Notes under the pieces: generated by a model | The model's database searches: none | Seen by the model: the letters and a program-made list of their open reading frames with translations, nothing else | What the model was told of the DNA's origin: nothing | Position numbers and translations under genes: made by a program | Part shown: positions 1-10,883 of the stretch, piece by piece | Layout: each line of letters opens with the position of its first letter | Numbering within the stretch: the stretch's first letter is position 1 | Origin: Conoideocrella luteorostrata | Lineage: Eukaryota; Ascomycota; Sordariomycetes; Hypocreales; Clavicipitaceae | Direction: 5' to 3' | Assembly (NCBI GenBank): GCA_032433595.1 | Contig: JASWJB010000008.1 | Span: forward strand, 248,001 to 312,000 | DNA length: 64,000 nucleotides

Positions 1-195
1 TGCGGCGCAAGCCATCAGATTTTTCACATAGCTGTTATGATTGCTGCGGTCATACACTTCTGCGGTTTGATCAAGGCTTTCTACATCATTCGTTCCCATA
101 TGGACATTTGCATAAACTGATCACAAATGGGATCACCTACAATAGAATAAAGCGTGCGTTTCGCTCAGTTAATTTATATTCACACAGCATTGAAT

Positions 196-900
196 TTACT
201 TTGAATTCTGGCTGATTGTAATGCCTCGTGCCAATTTTAGCAGATGCAGAAAATGGCAGTGCCGTCCGCGTAACTGTTCCGTCTGTCCGGTGTGTCTGGT
301 GGGTAAATCAGCTCCATGTAAGACAGGAATGAGATCGATGATATCTTGGCGTCTGAGACTAACCGAGCAGTGACTAAGAAAGATCCCACGCAAATTGCAA
401 CATTGTCAGACCAGCCCTGCTCGGGGACCACTAGCTACCAGCATTAGAAAATCCAAGTCAAACGTTCCCTGAGTATCTCCAACGCCATTGTGACTGCTTT
501 TTACTTTCAAACACCTAATCCATGTCGAGGATCACCGCCGCGATCCGATTTTCGACCGGTCGCTTCAAACGCCCGCCGGCTTCCTGCCGAAGAAATACTT
601 CGTACTGAATCAAAACCCGTACTAGGCGCCACAAGATGGTTGAGATTAGGCTGATGTTGGAGAATGCAAGGTCGATTGTGCTGCCGAGTGGATTCGTGGA
701 AACATTGACGGTTCTCACGAGACTTAGACCATTCTCGACACCCAAAGCGACAGTGCTATCTCCATTTCTGTCAGCCTTCCGGCCTGCCAGGAGTAGTGCT
801 TGATGTTAAAGTCGCTAGACACCAGACCTAACTCACGGTGAGCCTGCAGCAGAAGTTCATGCATTGGGGTAATGTCGTTATATGTTCATGATACAAGGTC
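196..900 (-). mobile_element. Degraded LINE-type non-LTR retroelement fragment
   Basis: Read on the minus strand, about 900-740 encodes an endonuclease-like stretch with the motif SDFNIKHYSW, the usual GDFN-H-P-W signature of EEP endonucleases in Tad/I-type LINEs. After a frame change, 745-515 gives a segment with GSTIDLAFS, also typical of that endonuclease. At 431-237 a second piece reads SFLSYMELIYPPDTP followed by NSYADGTAIFC, which matches the reverse-transcriptase block around the catalytic YADD, here YADG. In an intact element these two blocks lie hundreds of residues apart; here they are about 100 bases apart, so a large internal part is missing. Frames are broken and no terminal repeats or poly-A tail were seen. 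Assignment to LINE is firm; the clade is inference. Confidence 0.6.
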
Positions 901-2727
901 ATCCGGGTGTTCAGTTGTTGTCATAATTCTCAGTCATCAACTCATAGCAAGGATCAGTTGGTATTTGCATGGCGCCGCTTTGGCGAAGTCGGCAGCGGTC
1001 GTCAAGATGCCGTTCCCGACCACCATCTCAACGCCATGCGTCACATCAACCTCGGTACTCGCTTTTGTTGTTCTATGGCTGCTACCATTGCCATACAGTC
1101 GTGGATCGCCGCATGCGATTTAGCCGCTTTTTTTGAGGTACTCCAAGGCATCGCGATGCGGGCGGGCGGGTATTCATGTTCCTACACAACACATTGTGCG
1201 TGTCAAAACCACTGATTATCGCGATAAGATCCCCCCAAGCTACCCTCTAACCCTAAAGCTATTTACTTAAAAGAATAAATTAAGTAAATAGTGCTTTATA
1301 TAAAGCAAGAGTTCAGTTTTCTTAAGCATCCGCTAAAGGTAGTAAAGGAGAAGTACTAATAACTTCAGAAAGATCTCAAGAATACTAAGAAGGCTGTTAA
1401 GGCTAACATAGCAAAGATATACCAGAAAGCATGCTGCAGACGCATTCAAAACAACGAGCTGCAGAAGCAATTAGGCGAGACAATGGAGAGCCCTAAATCC
1501 AGGGTAGAGCCCGCTCTAGAACCCAGCGCGCAACATCAGTTAGAGGAGCGAACACAGCTACAAGCCATCCTCAGCGACTTCAGACAAGACTCGCGCAATG
1601 ATTGTCTCACAGGCCGCAAGATCGAAGCCGTTGACCTCATGGTCTTCGCATCTCGTCGCGAGGTGCAGGTTTCCAGGCAATTGTCATCACCATCACCGCC
1701 GCCGTATGAAGGCTGCATCCATTAGAGCCACCTCGACACTGCGCCTCGTAGTGTTGAGGCAATACCACTCCTGCTCGGCAAAACTCAGTGCATATATTGC
1801 GTCGACGAGGAACGACTCCCCTTTGATACACGCATGCACCCATTCAAGCGCGTATCTCACATCATGGATCACGTAGAGAACGTGCACCTCAAACCCGAGT
1901 CCAATGGCGGAACATATATTTGTCGCCACCCTCGGTGTAGGCATTTAGGTAATTTACTAACGAGTCTGGCTTTTTAAGAACCATGTAGAGCAAGTCCATG
2001 GTGTGAGGCTCCGGAGTAACAGATCTTGGGACGGATTATAGTTTGTGACCGGCCCGTGGCTTCGGAGGCACCTGTACAGTAAATCTTGGTAATATATCGT
2101 TATGCTTATCTGGAACAAATAGAGTACTTGAAATAGAACACCACTATATCTGCGCCATCAACGCCATTGGAGCAGATATGCAGAAAGCAATGAGCCTTCG
2201 TAGCCACCTGGAGTATCTGCACGTATCGTCGACATATAAAACATTATTGGGGAGATTAGAAGAGTGACATTGATCTTGCGAGTTGATTTCAGAAGGCCTA
2301 AGCGACTCGTAGTCCCACTCGGGTAATCCTCCCGTGGACACGGAGAACGAATGTGTGACATGGAAGGTTTCGACAGCAATGCCAGAGAGTTTAAGCACAG
2401 GATGAGCGTAGATGTATGAAATTTTCGTACAGGCTTATTTACTAATCTAGATATCAGGTCTTTTCCTATTTCTAATATAATTTGGCTCCAAATTAAGGTA
2501 ATTATAATCATGCCGCGAAAGTATTCTTTCGTAGAATCGCGGCGGTTATTCTCGAAACTGCTCCATTAATTATAGGTTCAAGAATGTACTCAAAAGACGT
2601 CATTTTGCCATTGTAGTCTCTGAAAGATCTGTCTCGATTGAAAGTGTCGGTGCGGTTGGCTTCCATTGCATCAGACACATTATACAGGTAGCCATGACAG
2701 AGACATCTCGCTCAGATTGGCTATGCG
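901..2727. other. Gene-free left flank
   Basis: No gene with convincing structure is visible. An 80-codon plus-strand frame at 1483-1725, rich in Glu/Gln and Arg, and a minus-strand frame at 2144-2398 (LKLSGIAVETFHVTHSFS) are the only protein-like stretches. The first is preceded by an A-rich, lysine-coding-like tract (about 1330-1480). Both are probably relics, and I do not recognise either family. Confidence 0.4.
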
Positions 2728-4083
2728 CTATCCATCATTTGACTCGGCGAATGCTCTAACAGCAGCCTGGATATTTGGCGGAAATAGATCAGTAAAAGCG
2801 GACGGCACTTCGCGCGTTCTAATTCGTTCTTGCGAGCATCCCGTAGAAAAATTTCCGCCATTGAAGGCCTTGTCAAGCCAGTCAAGTGACCTCTCCGTGC
2901 CATATACACTAAATGAGGCATGGGTGACGTTTGGGACGGCATCTACCACAAAATGAATATGAGCGCCTTCGTCACAAAGCTTCTTAGCTGTCGCTTCTGC
3001 CAATCGAGTAGGCGTGAGCGTATCCAAATCGGATTGATACCAATACATCGGCACTGTTGGCGCCACGTCCTTAAAGATTGGTTCTGGATAATCAATGCTT
3101 GTCACAAAGCCAGCATCCTTGAACATACTTAAAATATCCTGTTTCCGGAACCTGTCTTTGATAAAATCAAGGCATTCGTGCTTTGCCTGCAGGAAAGCAT
3201 GTCGAAAGTTAGGCTTAAGATTTTTCACTACTTTCTTTTCGAATTCGTCATCCACAGCGGCCTTCCCCAAGATGGCGATGACAATAATGAATACGTCATC
3301 ACTCCCATTCAAGAAGCTAATCTTTTGATTCGACGATAGCCCGACTGCGCTCCCAATTGTACCTCCAAATGAAGCGGCAACAATGTTTAATTCTCGGGCA
3401 TATGACGGCATGGCCTGGACAGTAGACAAGCTAACACTTGCGCCCCCTGAGTAGCCCCATAACGCGATTTTCGCATCTTCTTTCACTCCAGTTAAGCCAC
3501 CGGAGCTCAGAGTCGCCCTGATACCATCCAGGCTCGCATATGCTCCCATCTCGCCTGCAGGGTATTCTCCCTTCGGACCTTGGAAATCGGGTACAACAAC
3601 TATCCAACCACGATGGAGAAGGTCTTGCGCGACGAGGACTTGGAGCTCTGTTGTGGGAGATGAGAGCCTCGGATAGGATGAAGACGCGCTTTGGAACCCG
3701 AAAGATGGCGCGCAATCAATCGATGCGGCGTCCTCCGCGGTCTCAAGCGACACAATCTTGCCGAAGTCAGGATTAATCGGGACAAGCACAGTGATGACCG
3801 TAGCGGTAGGGGTTTTCTTGCTATTAATGGTACGGTAAAGAAGTTGGTAGGAGTTCTGAACATATTTTTCTGCAGATATGCCAAATGCGCCGATGGGGGA
3901 AGGTGTGTTGCGATGACGTATCACTTCGCCAGGCTCGAAATTTGTAATGTCTTTTGGAACATGATAGAACGAATCTTGGCTGGGAGGGAGGACTTTGGAT
4001 ATGTTCGCCACCCTATCAAAATCCAACGCTTGAAATATTCCGAGAGTACATGGAAGCGTTCCGTAAAAGAGTGTCGAGCGCAT
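2728..4083 (-). CDS. Secretory lipase (LIP family, Candida antarctica lipase A-like)
   Basis: Predicted secreted triacylglycerol lipase with an alpha/beta-hydrolase fold. The frame opens at 4134, but the internal ATG at 4083 is preferred because it puts a short hydrophobic signal-like segment (MRSTLFYGTLPCTLGIFQA) at the N-terminus, giving 451 residues, usual for this family (about 440-470). The nucleophile elbow is GYSGG (Ser near residue 212), preceded by the family-typical VVVPDFQGPKGEYPAG region. A C-terminal Asp-containing strand (YWYQSDLDTLTPT) and the His of NVTHASF fit the catalytic triad. It is a single exon with no disruption. It stands alone: the next gene upstream is 1.6 kb away. 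Family assignment is strong; substrate range is unknown. Confidence 0.85.
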   Translation of the reverse strand: MRSTLFYGTLPCTLGIFQALDFDRVANISKVLPPSQDSFYHVPKDITNFEPGEVIRHRNTPSPIGAFGISAEKYVQNSYQLLYRTINSKKTPTATVITVLVPINPDFGKIVSLETAEDAASIDCAPSFGFQSASSSYPRLSSPTTELQVLVAQDLLHRGWIVVVPDFQGPKGEYPAGEMGAYASLDGIRATLSSGGLTGVKEDAKIALWGYSGGASVSLSTVQAMPSYARELNIVAASFGGTIGSAVGLSSNQKISFLNGSDDVFIIVIAILGKAAVDDEFEKKVVKNLKPNFRHAFLQAKHECLDFIKDRFRKQDILSMFKDAGFVTSIDYPEPIFKDVAPTVPMYWYQSDLDTLTPTRLAEATAKKLCDEGAHIHFVVDAVPNVTHASFSVYGTERSLDWLDKAFNGGNFSTGCSQERIRTREVPSAFTDLFPPNIQAAVRAFAESNDG

Positions 4084-4724
4084 GATGCTGCCCAATATCG
4101 CTCGATGTCCCAGCGATTGTTTTAATTTTTGCAACGGTTAAAGGTAAGGTGTGGTAAACTCTTATGTAGACTCCCGATCGCATTATGCGGGGGTGGGGGT
4201 TGCAATTGAGACAGAGAACTACTACAATGATGATGTCTTCGCCAGACATCGATGTCTTACAATGTAGCCCTGGCCACGGCCATGTTCGCCTCACCAGCAT
4301 TCCTTTGATCGTATTCTTGGACAGGGAAGGTCAAGTTAGCTTTCATACTTTAAGCAGTGACCAAAAGCGCCGCAATCAGTATATGCTCTCTTAATATTCG
4401 TTCTCTTTTCTGATAGAAACGGGCATTCTTGATTTACAAGCTCGCTGAGTCGAAAGGCGTAGAGAACGGTTGCGCGATTCCGACGCCGACAATTGGACTG
4501 AGCCCACCCACCTCTCTTTATCGCGGCACACTACTAAGCCCCTCGGGACGTGTCGCAGACCGACGTGACTATCTACGCGGAGCACCGTCGATGTAATGTA
4601 CCTCGAGGGCCCCATGGATAAGGCTATCGGTAACCTCTTCGTGCTGCAGAAGCATTCATCAATAAACTTCTAGTTTGGGATAATGCGACCCGTCAGCGTC
4701 ATCTCGATCGATATCCATCACCTC
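4084..4724. promoter_or_regulatory. Upstream region of the lipase gene
   Basis: This 640-base stretch holds the presumed lipase promoter (minus strand) and no credible ORF. No clear TATA box or regulatory motif was recognised. Confidence 0.3.
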
Positions 4725-5168
4725 TTATTCTGTTGTTGGAGCTTCCGACTCACGAGGTTTGAATGCTGTTCGAACAGCACAATTGCTCACCACCATTTCG
4801 TCTCTCGGAATAATAAACCCATTCTTAATATCGGCATTGGTCAGTTTCTTCTCGTCATCCCATATGTGCGCGTGTAAGAGTTCAGAATTAGTCCTGAAGC
4901 TGCCAGAAAGACTTTCCATGCCCATTTTGAACAGCCTGGAATTCATTTCATGTGTAACAATACTAAAACTCCTTACTTTTTGGCATATTATTAACGTAAT
5001 AAGGTCGTTATAGTATTTGGAGTGCCACACAACGCATCCTAACTCAGCTTCTGCTGATGTCTCAGACTTTGGGCTATTGGATAAGTAGTAATACATACCA
5101 CCGGTCGGCCCGATACAAGTAATTTGGCAGCTTCTCCACATGACTTGCTGGATGATCTCTTCGCTCAT
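4725..5168 (-). CDS. Orphan ORF, 147 residues, unknown
   Basis: An uninterrupted ATG-started frame of 148 codons with no recognisable domain, signal peptide or membrane segment. It reads as plausible soluble protein (for example ELLHAHIWDDEKKLTNADIK), has moderately AT-rich codon use and lies in a 1.6 kb gap between the lipase and the HNH/APH gene. Its start lies next to a poly-T/poly-G tract at about 5168-5190. It may be a lineage-specific gene, an exon of something longer, or chance. I would treat it as hypothetical. Confidence 0.25.
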   Translation of the reverse strand: MSEEIIQQVMWRSCQITCIGPTGGMYYYLSNSPKSETSAEAELGCVVWHSKYYNDLITLIICQKVRSFSIVTHEMNSRLFKMGMESLSGSFRTNSELLHAHIWDDEKKLTNADIKNGFIIPRDEMVVSNCAVRTAFKPRESEAPTTE

Positions 5169-5714
5169 TGTCTCACTTTTTTTGCGGGGGGGGGTCTCAA
5201 TAGCTGCTGGATTCTAACATTCAAGTTTCGGTCCTTCATCGGGTCTGCTCCGAGCCTTGTTGTGAAGCGGATGAATGGGTAATCGGAGGCTCGAAGGACG
5301 AAAAAACGCTCGATCAGGGGGGGAGGGCATTTTCTCCCTCATAGGAATGTGCCAATAGACATTTCTAGCCTGTTTTGCCTGCTGAACCCTCTGTATCTCC
5401 GTCCTCCATGCTGGGCGGGCACTATTGCACACTGCGTATTGGGGTGTAAACCGGTCCACGCTCTTCTGAGTAAGCAAACTCAAAGAAGATGCGCCTTGAC
5501 TTGTTTGGGATGACGGAATGTTTTTTTTTGTTATTGGTTGTATCTAATTGCGATAGTAAGGATTAGGCGATGTTGCACAGCTTTGCGCAGCGTTCACCAA
5601 TTGAATAATAGCTAGCTACGCAACTCTCCCTCAAAGACGACCACGATGAACCGGATTGTGTTTCCTCAGCAAGTCGCAATGAGCAATTGGGACTTTCATT
5701 ACTAGAGATGGATT

Positions 5715-7517
5715 TCAGAAACAGTACCACCAGAGCTGACGTTCGGTAGATAACTCGGTGTCAAAATCTCCATAGTGTCTAAAAACATTATCAGTAATCT
5801 TCAACCACCGCTGATGGAGCCTTGTGATATAATGGGCCTTGGTGTAATCCCAATATTCTGGGTACCATCCAGAGGTTTCCCAATCAACGACTCCGGAAAG
5901 CTTTCCATTACGCATTAGGATATTTCGCATATTAAGGTCCCTGTGGGTAAACACAATTTGATGCCTGCTGCCATGTGAAATATGTGGCAGTGCACCAACG
6001 TGGAGAGTGTTGTTAAACTCCTCCTCGTTCACAAATGGGCCGACGAAGTCTCCCCCGTCGTGAACATCCAAGCCCGCGTTGATTCTGTAATCAAAACATG
6101 CCTTGCCGAGGGCATTGGTGATAGCATATTCAGGTGCAAGCACCTTTGGTATTGCCCGTAATGCGGTAATAGTTTTCTGTAAGTCGGAAACCAGAGCTGC
6201 CTCCTCGTCATCGCTGAGCGTATCAATACACATTCCCAGGCGGATGCCGCTGATTCTGGTAGTCAGAAGGTAAGAATTCTCCAAATCTGATACGAGATCC
6301 AATGCGCGGGGAACTGGTATATCTGTATATCGCCTTACAAGCTGTAGTGTAGCATATTCATTGGCCAAACTGTTGTGATGTTCCACGCTTGCAATCTTGA
6401 CATACATACCGAACGGAAATCTCTGAACGTTCAAGCTACAAGATGGGCCATACATATAGGCGCCAAGACACGTGAGACCATGGTACACTCTTATGCGAAC
6501 AGAAACGGGTATCAACCGCCAAGCCATTAATACGGCTGCAGCATTAAATCTCGAGAAGTAGTGCCGTAGTGGAGCAGGCGGCAGATCGCGGGCTGTATTA
6601 GGTTTTTTACTTGCGATCTCTCGCGCGACCAGAGTCCACCGAATGGGTTTCGCGAATCGTGACAAGATTTGCATTGCAGAGGCATCCGGATTATCTACAC
6701 AGGAAACGGATCGGTTTGTGAAGAAGTCATTTCGAACCACTGGTGTTTTGTCTACGATAGAGGGCAAAGCTGGACCTCCAATTGAGACAACAGTAACGTA
6801 GTACTAAATGTATGTAAGTCCGGGTAACTCAAACAGTTGAACATATGAGCAATGATAAAAAGATACTCACCTTCAATTCTTTGCCGAGTGCGACCTGGAA
6901 GAATCCTTCCCATAGCGCCGCTGCCGCAGATTTGCGGACAAGCCAATGATTCTGATAGGTATTTAAGAAGGCTGCTTTCGATAAATACCAGTCTCGCAGA
7001 TTGGATCCGACGAAAGCGCCAAGAAGTTCATGCAAACTCTAGAATAAAAATTGTCACTGAATGAAAACCAAAAGTTGACGAAGACGCAATTTCCTCGTCG
7101 GCGTGGATCTTCCGCTTCGGTAGTACAGGGGCAACGACCAGCGGATCCCAGAAAGAGTTGCCTAGTCCAGTAATGCAACACCTACCACGGTCTCTTTTGA
7201 TGATGTTGGCAATGACGGTTTTATCATCAAGTTGGTAGTTTGAACCTTCGTAGGCAACTGTTCGTTATCAGCATGGCCCTACATGAAACTTCGCCAGACG
7301 TACACATATTGATCAACTGTTTCCAATCAGAAACAAAGGAGTCCAAATCGAGACCTTCTCTCTCAACGAAACATCTTTGAAGTATGTACCGAGCGGCCTG
7401 CACCGGTTCTATCGAGTCTTGAAGAAAGCATGCCAGCAACTGCCCGTCTGGGTGCGGAAGGTTGACGCTTCGTACGAATTTCAGCGCCAGTTCAAATTCT
7501 GTTGTGGTATCTGCCAT
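5715..7517 (-). CDS. Phosphotransferase (APH fold) with HNH-like N-terminal module
   Basis: Hand-built model: exons 7517-7304, 7257-7086, 7036-6871 and 6803-5715, about 546 residues. Intron 1 (46 nt, GTACGT, GCTGATAAC branch, CAG) and intron 3 (67 nt, GTGAGT, TTTAG) are convincing. Intron 2 needs a weak GTCTTC donor and could instead be a frameshift. The kinase domain has the Brenner motif HRDLNMRNIL (about residues 471-480) and the metal-binding Asp in VVDWETSGWYPEYWD (about 491), so it is a small-molecule phosphotransferase of the APH/choline-kinase type. The long terminal exon has no ATG at its 5' part, which requires upstream exons. Those exons encode DRGRCCITGLGNSFWDPLVV, resembling the start of fungal HNH domains, then LLGAFVG...LRDWYLS and NHWLVRKSAAAAL. 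The HNH histidines are not obvious, so nuclease activity is doubtful. Substrate unknown. Confidence 0.65.
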
Positions 7518-8087
7518 GGTATGACGTATCGTGGCGTTAATGCCAACTCAATGCATCCCAAAAGAAAGAGAGAGAGAGGTAGTGTTAGGATCCCAGTGAA
7601 ACAGGTCGCCGGACGGGCCAGCTGCATGAGCCTGACTTAGATGTTTATTTCATGGGGGGGGGGTGGAGGGTAATTGTAGGTAGCACAGGGTGCTTCTGAG
7701 TTTGACGTCAACAGGTTCTTGCACGAAGCAATAGGTGAAACAAAAGTATTCAATTCAATTAGTCTGTCTATCTAAGAAGAGAAGAAGAAGAAGAAGAATG
7801 CCACCGAGCGCGACGTATACATGCGGCGCGCTAGGGTGGCCACGTGATCTTGACGAGAGATTCCAACAGTAATCCTTGGTGCTCGTGCCCTCAGCCAATA
7901 TTGAAGCCGTGCCAGGCTTCTCTTGGCTTAGCATAACCCACTAACATTATTATTGAGATACATGATGACAAGAATTGCCCAGCGTCATTCGCAAACAGAA
8001 GAATACAATGAGACTCTGTTGAGTCAAAAGTAGATGCCCCGACGGACTTGGTATTCTTGGACGGCTGGTGCACACAAGCTTTAGTCT
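7518..8087. other. Intergenic, simple repeats
   Basis: Presumed promoter side of the HNH/APH gene. It contains a G-run near 7650 and a GAA-type microsatellite at about 7776-7799. No gene was seen. Confidence 0.35.
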
Positions 8088-8543
8088 CTACGAAATTGCC
8101 GACTTGAGGTACGCCGGTTGGCCGTAGCAGAACAAATGATGATCTTCCAAGTACTTCTCTGTCGCCTCTGGCCATCTCAACAGCAGTCTCCCAACCGGTT
8201 CTCGTGGAACGTTTGGCGAGTAAGTAGAGCTCTTCTTACATGGACGATCCCCACACATCGTACATATGTCACAAGAAGATCTACCCACCATCTGGATCTT
8301 CAACAAGAGCTTGGTCCGGCATTTCTCGTGCCATAAAATTCGTAGCCGCTTGTTAGGTACTTTGCAGGTGCGACGAGCCTTTGAATCGCTTTTCCAATAC
8401 GTTAGAACAGCGGCGTTATATTTCCTTTGCACCTCGTCTTCGTTTTCCCAAGTTTCAGTATCATTTTTCCACTGACACGAGAGCTGAATTCGTTTTTTGA
8501 GGCCAATCTCGCCGTTCAGGCCATGGCCGACAATTGCAAGCAT
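8088..8543 (-). CDS. Small ORF with chromodomain-like N-terminus
   Basis: A 151-residue frame starting at an ATG directly preceded by an in-frame TGA. Residues about 1-55 follow the chromodomain pattern: a short beta strand with IVGH, then LSCQWKNDTETWENEDEVQ and a terminal helix ending AVLTYWKS. This resembles the W-x(n)-TWE-x-E-x-VQ...YW layout of fungal chromodomains. The C-terminal part has a cysteine cluster (CDICTMCGDRPC) of unknown meaning. Only about half of the aromatic-cage residues can be matched by eye, so methyl-lysine binding is unproven. It could be a transposon-derived chromodomain fragment. It lies about 340 bases upstream, in plus coordinates, of the P450 3' end. Confidence 0.3.
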   Translation of the reverse strand: MLAIVGHGLNGEIGLKKRIQLSCQWKNDTETWENEDEVQRKYNAAVLTYWKSDSKARRTCKVPNKRLRILWHEKCRTKLLLKIQMVGRSSCDICTMCGDRPCKKSSTYSPNVPREPVGRLLLRWPEATEKYLEDHHLFCYGQPAYLKSAIS

Positions 8544-8886
8544 TCATTTGCAGCTTTACGAGGCATGGCTGCAAGACATCAACAACAAAGAGAAAGTGTG
8601 ATGGGTATTGGCAGTTGGAAGGGATATTTGCATGAAGTTGCACAAGGATAATATTGAAATGACTCACAAAAACAGACTATTTTTTCCATCGTCCTTTCAT
8701 GTACGTTCTTCATTTATACACATCAACCCATGGCTCTCTACTACAATGACAGGGCTGACAACGCCGTCGGAATATTTTCGAGATCCAAGCTCGACTTTAG
8801 ACACAACAATGGTGGAAACAATTTCATGTCCTCTCACTCATTTCAAAGGCCCATCCAATACTACCATTCAAGAGCAAATATATTCA

Positions 8887-10571
8887 CTACTTTGTCAAGC
8901 TCACCCAAACGCCCTGGCCGACGGAGCAAGTCAAGGTCAGATGCTCTCGCCAAGGGCTACCGTCATCGCGTGGTGCGATATTCTTGTACTCTTGCAGGAG
9001 CCGAACGAGGACATAACTGGTCTCGACGAGCGCAAACTTCTGACCAGGGCAGATGCGCGGGCCGGCGTTAAAGGGCAAGTATTCAAACTTTGCTCGCGAT
9101 GTCTCCCATCGCTCTGGGCGGAACTCGGCGGCGTCGTCTCCCCAAAGGTCCTCTCGACGGTGCATAGAGTACACTTGGTACACCACCATCTGGCCAGCAC
9201 CAATAAAAACAGGTGCTGTGCCGTCCGGACCGCCACCCGTAGGCAGCGTGGTATCGTTTTTAGCTACTCGCTGGTTGAGTGGGATCGGAGGGTACATGCG
9301 CAAGCATTCCTTGATAAAATAGCTGAGAAACACCAGCGACTTGAGGCTTTCAAACGTAGGAGGTTCGCTGCCCAAGTGCTGCGCAATCTCCTCGCGGAGT
9401 CGCGCTTGGTACTCTGGCCGACGAGCCATTTCGAAAATGGCTGCGCTCATCAGGCATGCCGATGTGTCTCTTGCAGCAACCACTGCAGTAGTATTGTATT
9501 AGCCAAGGGCAAACGAACGCACACTTTTTGCGGAGACGAATTGCATATACGTACGGGTGTTGAGAACTTGGTCGCGGATTTGCTTGGAAGGTGCACCGGT
9601 TCGCGCCAGCGCGTTGAGGAACGTGTACCGCTCCTCGTTCTCTGGTGACTGTTGCATATCAGCCTCTTGGCCCGTGCCGCCCTTTTCGGCATGCCATTGC
9701 TTGGCTCTCTCTGCGGCTTTCACGGCAATCACATCAATGTAATCGTGCACGAAATGGCAGGCTCGCGTATACTCGGGATCGTAAAAGAGCTTGGCGAAGC
9801 GGCCGAGGCGAATGCGTTGCGAGATGCTGTCGATGCCCTTTTCAAAGGCCCAGGAGAATTTGCGCGCTACGTCGGTGGCACCCGGTAGCAAAATGTTAGT
9901 TGACTCGTCTAGTAGCACCTCTGTGCCTGCATCCATGGTCTATTATTAAGCTCTGTTAACAAATAGGTCACCGCAAGCTTTGTCGAGACACTCACGAAGC
10001 GGAAAGCCATTTCCTGCATGTCCACGGCGGATCCATCAGCCGGTAGCACTCGAAACAGCTTTTGGATGTGTCGTTCAAAGAGCGGCAAGTCGGCTACTTG
10101 CTTTCGCGTAAAGTTGGGCCGGACCAGCGCGCGACCGTGAGCCCAATCGTCGCCGTCGGCGTTGAAGACGCCCACGCCCAGCAGCTCCCACGAGTTGTTG
10201 CGGCGGCGCTGGCCGAGCTCAAAATCAGCAAACCGAGTGACCAGCAAGGCTTGCACGTTTTGGGGCTCGTTGGTGAAGATGACATAGTCGCCCATCAGGT
10301 TCACGCCAAACGTAGACCCGACTTCGAGGAACCATTTCTGGAAAGTCTCGAGGTAGGATTGTGAATGGGCCGCGCGCACAAGCCGCACAAAGTGATCAAG
10401 AGCAAAGAAGGGATCTCGCTGCGGAGCATGACGCAGAGGCTGGCATCCGTGTTTAGCCTTTGCTCTGCGATACCGAATCTGCCATGATATCGACTGCCAG
10501 GCCAGCCGGAGGACCAGCGCAACTGCTATCAACACTGCACTGGATAGCAAGTATGAAGGCATTTTGAACAT
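8887..10571 (-). CDS. Cytochrome P450, CYP52-like (fatty acid/alkane hydroxylase type)
   Basis: Three exons: 10571-9996, 9939-9555, 9482-8887, giving 518 residues. Introns of 56 nt (GTGAGT...TAG) and 72 nt (GTACGT...CAG with GGCTAATAC branch) keep the frame; the second junction restores LVAARDTSA, the I-helix oxygen-activation motif. The N-terminus is a membrane anchor ([16 protein letters not shown]). The K-helix ExxR is in [16 protein letters not shown], followed by DTTLPTGGG, the PERF-type FRPERW, and the heme loop [14 protein letters not shown]. The NQR...DTTLP-GGG block is characteristic of CYP52-clan enzymes that hydroxylate fatty acid or alkane termini in the endoplasmic reticulum. It is divergent from the MFS gene across a 312-base intergenic region. 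All key residues are intact; the actual substrate is unknown. Confidence 0.88.
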
Positions 10572-10883
10572 ATGGCTGCGTGTTGAAAATATTGCAACCG
10601 CAGCATAATCAATTCTATCCGAGTTGCGTTTTATATAAACAGATATTCTTAGAAATGGTTATGGAGAGGCAACCGTGGGTTCGGTACTCCGTAGTCGGAA
10701 GTCGGATGTCCGATAGGCTGTGGCCATGTATTGTTCCATTTGTTGGGGCCGCTCTGTTGGGAAGCACAGATCAAGCAGTGAGATCAACTTTGCTTTGTAG
10801 ATGGATTAAAACCTTTGACCGTATCGTCTTTTACACATAATTGTGGTTTGAAAAGGCACTCGGCTATAGTTTCAGCAGCTGCC
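10572..10883. promoter_or_regulatory. Bidirectional promoter between P450 and MFS
   Basis: A 312-base divergent intergenic region. An AT-rich TATA-like tract (TTTATATAAACAG) sits near 10630, close to the P450 start. One exact TACTCCGTA copy occurs at 10685-10693. Shared regulation of the two genes is plausible but inferred from spacing only. Confidence 0.4.

Noticed and set aside
2144..2398. 84-codon minus-strand frame resembling a HET-protein segment
   Set aside because: Only a weak resemblance in one stretch; no HET signature block and no continuing exons.
8608..9648. 346-codon plus-strand ORF
   Set aside because: It is the reverse shadow of the CYP52-like gene, whose motifs and introns are clear.
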